From the NCBI GenBank assembly GCA_020024985.1, contig JAHHSW010000013.1, positions 1 to 12,287 of the forward strand: DNA of 12,287 nt, read 5' to 3'. Source of the DNA: Anaeroplasmataceae bacterium. GTDB taxonomy: Bacteria > Bacillota_I > Bacilli_A > Acholeplasmatales > Anaeroplasmataceae. Made by a program: the position numbers and the translations under genes. The notes beneath the pieces were generated by a model, which saw only the letters and a program-made list of their open reading frames with translations, searched no databases and was not told where the DNA came from. Shown piece by piece: positions 6,966 through 12,287 of this stretch. Position 1 is the first letter of the stretch; each line of letters begins with the position of its first letter.

Positions 6966-9900
6966 ATGAAGAAAATAGGTCTGTTTTTCATTTTTATAGC
7001 TACATTATTAGGCTTAGTAGGCTGTGACGCTGATAATACTACGGCCCCTACAGAGGGAGCTACAGCCGAAGCTACTGATGGAAAGGTGGTACCAATTTAT
7101 CAGGGTATGAGCTTTCATCAAGAAGGTAGTAGCAAGCTAAAGGATAATTTAGCATCCTTAGATGAGGATGCTATAGAGGATAGTATTACTAATGATTTTG
7201 GAGTTATTGTTGGTGATGATATTGAATATTTTGCTAAAAAGGGGGAGAAGGGAACTATTACTCTCAATTTCTATAACCCTAGCCAATATGAAATATTATC
7301 CTTTATTTTAAATGGTAAAAGATATCAAAGCTTCCAATTTAAGGAGGATTCAACTAGTGAGAGAATTAATATCACTGTTGATATTCCAAATGTAAGTGGA
7401 CTTATCGAATATCAAATCGAAGAGGTAAGATATATTGATGGTCAAGAGATTAAAAACTGTATAATGGATGGTGCAAAGATAATTAAGGTAGGAGTACTTT
7501 ATGATAATTTGCCTAGCGCTACAGTTGAGGTAAGGCCACAGGAGGAGTCTGTTGATATTAAGCTAAATGTTGTTGATACCAGCAAAATAGTTGAAAATGT
7601 CAATGGTATGTTTAGGCTTTATTTGTTTGATGGTCTAAATATTAGAAAAAAGCATGATATTAAGCTTGGAAATAATGAGATTCATTTTGATTGGCTTGAA
7701 ATTAATCATGAATATACCTATGTTTTAGCAGCTTCCTTGGATTTATTCGATGGTAAGGGTGCTCGTACTATGATTATTGAAAAGGGTGTTTTTAGGACTA
7801 ATAGCTATATTAAGCTTATTAATGAGAAGGTTACTGGTACAGAAATTTCCTTTGAGGTAAGTAGTGAAGGAAATGATATTAAGCTTGAGTATATGGTTCT
7901 ACATTTAGAGGATGGTCGTTATGTAGGATATTCCACTGATTTTAAGGCTTCCTTTACAAAATTAAAGCCTTGTACTCACTATGAGCTATTGATTACATTT
8001 TACTATAATGATGAGCTTTATAATTTCCAAAAGAGTTATGTTACTATGGAGTTAGAAAAGCCAGCCTTTGATTTTGATTTAATTGATAGCTATGAACCAT
8101 ATTATAAGAGTGCTACTATTTCTGTTAATCTAAAATATGATGATCCATATAATGTTATTAGGATTAAGAGCTGTTTACTTTTAAAGGATGGCCAGGTAAT
8201 TTCAAGTAGAGACGACTTGGGAGATTTAAGGTTTGTTGGATTAATATTTGATACAGAATATACAGTTAGGCTAGAGGTAGTATATAATTTACAGGATGGT
8301 ACAGAAGAGGAAAGCCAGGTAATAGAAAAAACTATTAGAACTAAGAAGCTTAAGGCTCCTAAATATAAAATAGAATATAGCCTAGCTGATTATAAGCTAT
8401 CATATAGGATTGATGTTAGTGATGAGGATAAGGTTAGCTACTTTGACAAGCTTTGTTTATATAAGATTAATAATAATCATGAAATAATTGAGCTTGTGGA
8501 TACCGTATACGTTTTGGAGAGTAACTTTTATGATAAGCTTCAGTCTAATACTAAGTATCTATTAGTATGTGAATATAGCTATGATTTAGTTGATGGAGCA
8601 GGAAAAATAAAAGAAGAGGTTTCATGTGAAATAAATACTCCAAAGGAAATACCAACTATTGAAATCAATGTAAATAATATAACAGGCCTAGAGGCTGATT
8701 ATAGTGTATTTATAAATGATCCTAATGCGACAGGTAGAATTAATCATATAAAGCTATATAACAATAGCGGTATATATGAGAAGGACCTTAATCCAGTTGG
8801 TCATTTATCTAATTTATTCTGGGATACAAAATATACGATTGTAGTTAACTACATTTATAATTTAGATGATGGAACTGGTACTAAGGAAATTGAAAAAAGC
8901 TATGTCTTTATGACAAAAAAGCGAGAGCCAGAGATTGAAATTAATGCTACCGCAACTAAGCATGATATTACATTAGGCTATAGCATATTTGATATAGATC
9001 ATTCACTTACCCTAAAGTATGTAAGGCTATATAGAAAGTCAAATAATTCCTTAGTTTATGAATATAGTAGCTTAGATGAGTGTGAATTTAGTAATTTATT
9101 AGCTGGAGTAGAATATAGGCTAGATGTATGCTTCAGGGTTGATTTAAATACTTATGCTGAGGATAGAATAATATCTAAGGAGATTACAACAGAGGCCTAT
9201 AGTAAGCCTATTATAGCTAGTAGCTTTGTTTCTACAGATACTAGTATTACTCCAAGCTTTACTATTCAGGATAAGGAAGGTCTTTTTAGCTTTGGTAATG
9301 TAGAGCTTTATAAGGGTGATGAGCTAATTTCTACTAAGTATGAATTAAATAATATAGTATTTGATAATTTAACTCCTAATACTATTTATAGAATTAAGTT
9401 TAATTATAGCTGTGATTTACATGATGGAGAGGGAGTAAGAAGCTTCTTTAAGGAGGATAGCTATACTACACTTTCCATACCTTTAGAAATGACTGGCTAT
9501 GATAACCTTAATGGAGATAGCGTCAAGACTAATGAGCCAATCAATATTAGAATTTATTTTAATAATAGCTCTAATGCTTTAATTGATTCAGTAATAATAA
9601 ATGGTGTAAGCTATGCTGTTAAGGGTGGAAATAGGCTTGATGAGGCGATTGTTATAGTTCCTTCAGGTAGCGAGGTAGGAATGAAGAGCTTTGTTGTTGA
9701 TGGTGTAAGCTATGTATTAAATGGCATTTCAGTTTTAGATGAGATGGATAAAAATAATATCATAGAGATTGATGTTTTAGAAAGATTAGAAATTATAAAG
9801 ATTGCTTCCTTAGATGGAAGAAGCTTTATGGCTCATAGAGAATACGGTAGAGAGAGGTTCTATTATCATTTTATATTTAATAATATATATGATTATGAAA

Positions 9901-11861
9901 TTGTAGAAATTTCCTTTGAAAACGTTAAAGGTAGCTTTAAGCCTATTAGGATTGATAGGGACAATTGGATACTTTTCTCAGATAAATTGATTTCTACTGA
10001 TTCCCTTATAGATATTGAATATATTAAATATATTAATAGCAATAGAAATGAGGTCGTAATTAATCTTGATAGAAGATATGATAGCTATACTGATACGGCA
10101 TCAGTTAATGAGTATATAGATGATGTTTCATATCATCAAATTAGAACTCCAGAGGATTTATTAAATACTGAGGCTTGGGAGTGCTATGAGCTAGCTAATG
10201 ATATTGATATGAGGGGATATACTGTTTCCAAGAAAATCCTTGGATTTATTGATGGTAGAGGCCATAAGATTAGTAATTTTAGCTTTGTTTATAATCAAAC
10301 TACAGATAGTGGTGATAATAATTTCTGGGTATTTAGTAGGCTTATGAATGTAGAATTAGAAAATATATATGTAAGCTTCACTTCTAATCAAGAGACACAC
10401 TTTAGATTAGGAAAACTAACTAACTGTATAATATCAGGTAATATTATTGCATCTAAGCTTGCAGATTTCATGGTTTCTTTCCCTGAGGAAATTTTAACCT
10501 CAGACTCTATGCATGCAAATACAATTTATGCCCTAGAAAGCTTAGTTATAAATGATCAAAGCTATGAGAAGCAATTAATAACTAAAGAGGAATACACAGA
10601 GGAGTTTAAGAAAAAGAGCCTAATGTGGGATTTCGTTCCAAGAATTGATCAAAGCAATGAGGACTTTAGCTATTATGTAATTAATAATTCTTATATAGTT
10701 ATAACTGGATATATTGGTACCTCTCACGCTGTTGTTATACCTGATAGCATTAATGGCTTACCAGTAATTGGAATAGTAGCATTAGCCTTTAAGGATAATA
10801 AGACTATTACCTCAATTACAATGGGTAATAGTCTAATATATATAGGTGGAGCTATTCTTAGCGGCTGTAGTAATCTTGAGGAAATGTACAATTTAAATGG
10901 CGATTTGGGTTTAATAGGCTATTATTTTGGTTGTATTGAATATGAGGGAAGCTATGAACAAATAGTAGGTTATGGTAATAATCCTTATTTACCACTAAGC
11001 CTAAGGCATGTGGAAATAGGCAAGAGCCTACAGAAAGAGCATTTTGTAAATGCTACTAGTATAAAGAGTATTACTCTTTTAGATGGTATTAAGGAAATTC
11101 CAGTCCTTGCCTTTAGGGGTTCTAGCTTAGAAACTATTGTAATTCCTGACAGTGTAACTAGTATAGGTAGCTCTGCATTTAGTATGACTGATTTAAAGGC
11201 TGTTGAAATTCCTGATAGTGTAATTACTATTGGTGATAATGCCTTTAGCTACTGCTATAGATTAAATAGTGTCAAGCTACCAGCTAAGCTTAAGGTAATT
11301 AATGAGATGAGCTTTTATGGTCTAAGTATATCAGAAATTGTAATTCCAGGTGAAGTTACAGAAATAAGAGAAGACGCCTTTGCTAATTGTAGTAGCTTAA
11401 TTAATGTCTTGTTACCAGAGGGGCTTATTGTAATAGACTTTAAAGCCTTCAGAGATACTGCAATTAAGGAAATTAATTTACCTAGTACGATTAAAGTAAT
11501 TGGAGCTCAAGCATTTGAACAGACTAAATTAATTAGTATTAAATTACCAGAGGGTATAGAAGAACTAGGAGCAAAGGCATTTAGCTCATTTGAGCTAAAG
11601 TCTGTCTATCTTCCTAAGAATATTAAAACCGTTGGGGCTGATTCAATTAAAACCTCATTAGCGGCATTTGATGTTTACTATAATGGAACAGAGGCTGATT
11701 GGGCTAAGCTTCCTGAAAGCTTAAGATTAACGCTTGAAAGGGCAACAATTCATTATAATTCATATAGTGCTATGAATGGTAATAGAGTAAGCTATAGGGC
11801 TTTTAAAATGAATGCGATTATACCTTCTAATAAAAGATATTTATTAGATAGTAATAAATAA
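6966..11861 (+). CDS. Large surface lipoprotein with FN3-like repeats and BspA-type leucine-rich repeats
   Basis: This is an exported lipoprotein on the outer face of the membrane, likely an adhesin or ligand-binding partner of the putative anti-sigma protein upstream. It has 1631 residues. The signal peptide is MKK plus a hydrophobic core with lipobox LVGC, lipidation at Cys20, then a Thr/Ala/Glu-rich linker. Domains in order: A-module about 43-181, paralogous to the anti-sigma ectodomain; seven FN3-like repeats about 181-838, with a recurring L..nT.Y......Y.L.DG.G pattern; two divergent A-module copies about 838-940 and 940-1045; a segment about 1052-1170 with ELANDIDMRG and FIDGRGHKISNF, as in GLUG/beta-helix surface proteins; and about twelve BspA-type LRRs, 1231-1585, closing with VYYNGTEADWAKL. 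No LPxTG motif or C-terminal membrane anchor is seen, so the lipid is the only anchor. It is probably transcribed with the sigma gene and ends at a strong terminator. Confidence 0.88.
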   Translation: MKKIGLFFIFIATLLGLVGCDADNTTAPTEGATAEATDGKVVPIYQGMSFHQEGSSKLKDNLASLDEDAIEDSITNDFGVIVGDDIEYFAKKGEKGTITLNFYNPSQYEILSFILNGKRYQSFQFKEDSTSERINITVDIPNVSGLIEYQIEEVRYIDGQEIKNCIMDGAKIIKVGVLYDNLPSATVEVRPQEESVDIKLNVVDTSKIVENVNGMFRLYLFDGLNIRKKHDIKLGNNEIHFDWLEINHEYTYVLAASLDLFDGKGARTMIIEKGVFRTNSYIKLINEKVTGTEISFEVSSEGNDIKLEYMVLHLEDGRYVGYSTDFKASFTKLKPCTHYELLITFYYNDELYNFQKSYVTMELEKPAFDFDLIDSYEPYYKSATISVNLKYDDPYNVIRIKSCLLLKDGQVISSRDDLGDLRFVGLIFDTEYTVRLEVVYNLQDGTEEESQVIEKTIRTKKLKAPKYKIEYSLADYKLSYRIDVSDEDKVSYFDKLCLYKINNNHEIIELVDTVYVLESNFYDKLQSNTKYLLVCEYSYDLVDGAGKIKEEVSCEINTPKEIPTIEINVNNITGLEADYSVFINDPNATGRINHIKLYNNSGIYEKDLNPVGHLSNLFWDTKYTIVVNYIYNLDDGTGTKEIEKSYVFMTKKREPEIEINATATKHDITLGYSIFDIDHSLTLKYVRLYRKSNNSLVYEYSSLDECEFSNLLAGVEYRLDVCFRVDLNTYAEDRIISKEITTEAYSKPIIASSFVSTDTSITPSFTIQDKEGLFSFGNVELYKGDELISTKYELNNIVFDNLTPNTIYRIKFNYSCDLHDGEGVRSFFKEDSYTTLSIPLEMTGYDNLNGDSVKTNEPINIRIYFNNSSNALIDSVIINGVSYAVKGGNRLDEAIVIVPSGSEVGMKSFVVDGVSYVLNGISVLDEMDKNNIIEIDVLERLEIIKIASLDGRSFMAHREYGRERFYYHFIFNNIYDYEIVEISFENVKGSFKPIRIDRDNWILFSDKLISTDSLIDIEYIKYINSNRNEVVINLDRRYDSYTDTASVNEYIDDVSYHQIRTPEDLLNTEAWECYELANDIDMRGYTVSKKILGFIDGRGHKISNFSFVYNQTTDSGDNNFWVFSRLMNVELENIYVSFTSNQETHFRLGKLTNCIISGNIIASKLADFMVSFPEEILTSDSMHANTIYALESLVINDQSYEKQLITKEEYTEEFKKKSLMWDFVPRIDQSNEDFSYYVINNSYIVITGYIGTSHAVVIPDSINGLPVIGIVALAFKDNKTITSITMGNSLIYIGGAILSGCSNLEEMYNLNGDLGLIGYYFGCIEYEGSYEQIVGYGNNPYLPLSLRHVEIGKSLQKEHFVNATSIKSITLLDGIKEIPVLAFRGSSLETIVIPDSVTSIGSSAFSMTDLKAVEIPDSVITIGDNAFSYCYRLNSVKLPAKLKVINEMSFYGLSISEIVIPGEVTEIREDAFANCSSLINVLLPEGLIVIDFKAFRDTAIKEINLPSTIKVIGAQAFEQTKLISIKLPEGIEELGAKAFSSFELKSVYLPKNIKTVGADSIKTSLAAFDVYYNGTEADWAKLPESLRLTLERATIHYNSYSAMNGNRVSYRAFKMNAIIPSNKRYLLDSNK
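7509..9475 (+). repeat. Seven tandem FN3-like protein repeats within the lipoprotein gene
   Basis: Units of about 90-100 residues start near 7509, 7800, 8055, 8347, 8641, 8922 and 9196. Each begins after a Thr/Pro-rich junction and contains a conserved late strand, for example LIFDTEYTVRLEVVYNLQDG, LQSNTKYLLVCEYSYDLVDG, LFWDTKYTIVVNYIYNLDDG and LTPNTIYRIKFNYSCDLHDG. The pattern matches the tyrosine corner of fibronectin type III folds. DNA identity between units is low, so the array is old. Confidence 0.7.
10656..11720 (+). repeat. BspA-type leucine-rich repeat region of the lipoprotein
   Basis: About twelve units of 21-24 residues follow the pattern [IV]x[IL]PxxVxxIGxxAFxxxxxLxx[IV]. Clear units include VIPDSVTSIGSSAF, EIPDSVITIGDNAF, VIPGEVTEIREDAF and KLPEGIEELGAKAF. 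An IGYYFG spacer and the capping YYNGTEADW segment are typical of this family in Bacillota, where such proteins are often surface adhesins. Confidence 0.9.
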
Positions 11862-11879
11862 TTTAATAATTATAGGTAT

Positions 11880-11925
11880 TAAACGGAATTTTCTATTAAA
11901 AATGGGAAATTCCGTTTATTTTTTT
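11880..11925 (+). terminator. Strong intrinsic terminator after the lipoprotein gene
   Basis: A perfect stem AAACGGAATTT (11881-11891) / AAATTCCGTTT (11907-11917) can gain one outer T-A pair and three inner pairs, two of them G-U. It is followed by seven T residues (11919-11925). It lies 19 nt after the stop codon and closes the second operon before the next sigma-factor gene. Confidence 0.93.
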
Positions 11926-11952
11926 GGAATAATTCCTAGCTTTTTGTATCTT
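11924..11952 (+). promoter_or_regulatory. Weak candidate promoter for the second sigma factor
   Basis: TTGGAA (11924-11929), 17 bp, then TATCTT (11947-11952), each a 4/6 match to sigma-A boxes. A small palindrome GGAATAATTCC (11926-11936) overlaps the -35 box and could be an operator. The -35 box also overlaps the T-run of the terminator. A new promoter is expected here because the terminator separates the genes, but this placement is tentative. Confidence 0.3.
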
Positions 11953-12018
11953 ATCTTATAAAGAAGAAGAAGGGGCTATTTATAGCTAGGTAGTAGTTTA
12001 TGGTTAATGGTACTTATT

Positions 12019-12287
12019 ATGACAGATGTTAAAATCGTAGAAGGCCTAAAAAAGAAAAGTGAAAGGGCATTTGATTGTGCCTATAATAAATATTATAAGC
12101 TTGTATATTATGTAATATTTAATGAAATAGGTGATCGAGCTGAGGCCACCAATTTGGCTAATGATACCTTTGTTGATATGTTTAATAGAAGTGAAAGCAT
12201 AGATAATAATGGACTTAGAGATTGGCTAGTTATTAGGGCAAGGCTAAAGGCTAAGGAGTATTTAAATTTAAATAGCTCAGGGGATGA
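12019..12287 (+). CDS. Second ECF-type sigma factor, N-terminal part (cut by window end)
   Basis: The frame is open from the ATG at 12019 to the window edge: 89 complete codons, with no region 4 in view. It begins MTDVKIVEGLKKKSERAFD and continues with YNKYYKLVYYVIF, AEATNLANDTFVDMFN, then RDWLVIRARLKAKEYL. It aligns along its whole visible length with the first sigma factor (MTDKELIQGIKRHNEKCFD, YHRYYKLVLYVIL, AEDLASDTFLTMYN), so the two are paralogues. Region 2 differs in its acidic helix (AEATNLAND versus AEDLASD), which could alter its core or partner contacts. The start is not secure: no good ribosome binding site precedes 12019, and an in-frame ATG lies at 12007. By analogy with the first copy, an anti-sigma membrane protein should follow outside the window. 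Confidence 0.83.
   Translation, partial: MTDVKIVEGLKKKSERAFDCAYNKYYKLVYYVIFNEIGDRAEATNLANDTFVDMFNRSESIDNNGLRDWLVIRARLKAKEYLNLNSSGD

Noticed and set aside
11944..11954. TTGTATCTTAT resembles TTGTATCTAAT at 6923-6933 and could be a shared operator
   Set aside because: One 8-base identity in such AT-rich DNA is not convincing, and the distances to the following starts differ (75 and 43 bp).

Overview
The window is strongly AT-rich. It reads with the standard bacterial code: the first sigma-factor gene ends in TGA and tryptophan is TGG throughout. Shine-Dalgarno sites of the GGAGG/AGGTG type, intrinsic terminators, a near-consensus housekeeping promoter, SipW-type signal peptidases and a BspA-type leucine-rich-repeat lipoprotein together suggest a low-GC Bacillota. 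An uncultured gut Bacilli lineage (RF39, Erysipelotrichales or Acholeplasmatales-like) is an inference, not shown by a marker gene. All genes lie on the plus strand.

Region 1 (14-4809) is a four-gene operon closed by a hairpin terminator at 4783-4809. It encodes a divergent SipW-like signal peptidase, a membrane-anchored McrB-like AAA+ ATPase, a DUF2357-like protein with a long C-terminal coiled coil, and a canonical SipW-like signal peptidase. Both peptidases carry a charged, helical C-terminal tail that should be cytosolic. The ATPase has a transmembrane segment and a coiled coil. The four products could form a membrane-bound processing or export machine instead of a classical restriction system.

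Region 2 (4850-11925) is a second transcription unit. It starts at a promoter TTGACG-18 bp-TATAAT and ends at a strong terminator (11880-11925). It encodes an ECF-type sigma factor, a single-pass membrane protein in the anti-sigma position, and a 1631-residue lipoprotein. The lipoprotein has FN3-like repeats, a short repeat-helix segment and BspA-type LRRs. The ectodomain of the putative anti-sigma protein is paralogous to the N-terminal part of the lipoprotein, down to a 19-bp identical DNA stretch. This suggests a surface-sensing circuit in which sensor and surface protein share a recognition module.

Region 3 (12019 to the window end) is the start of a second, paralogous ECF sigma factor, so the sigma/surface-protein module is probably tandemly duplicated beyond the window. 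I saw no tRNA, rRNA, CRISPR array, transposase or attachment site.
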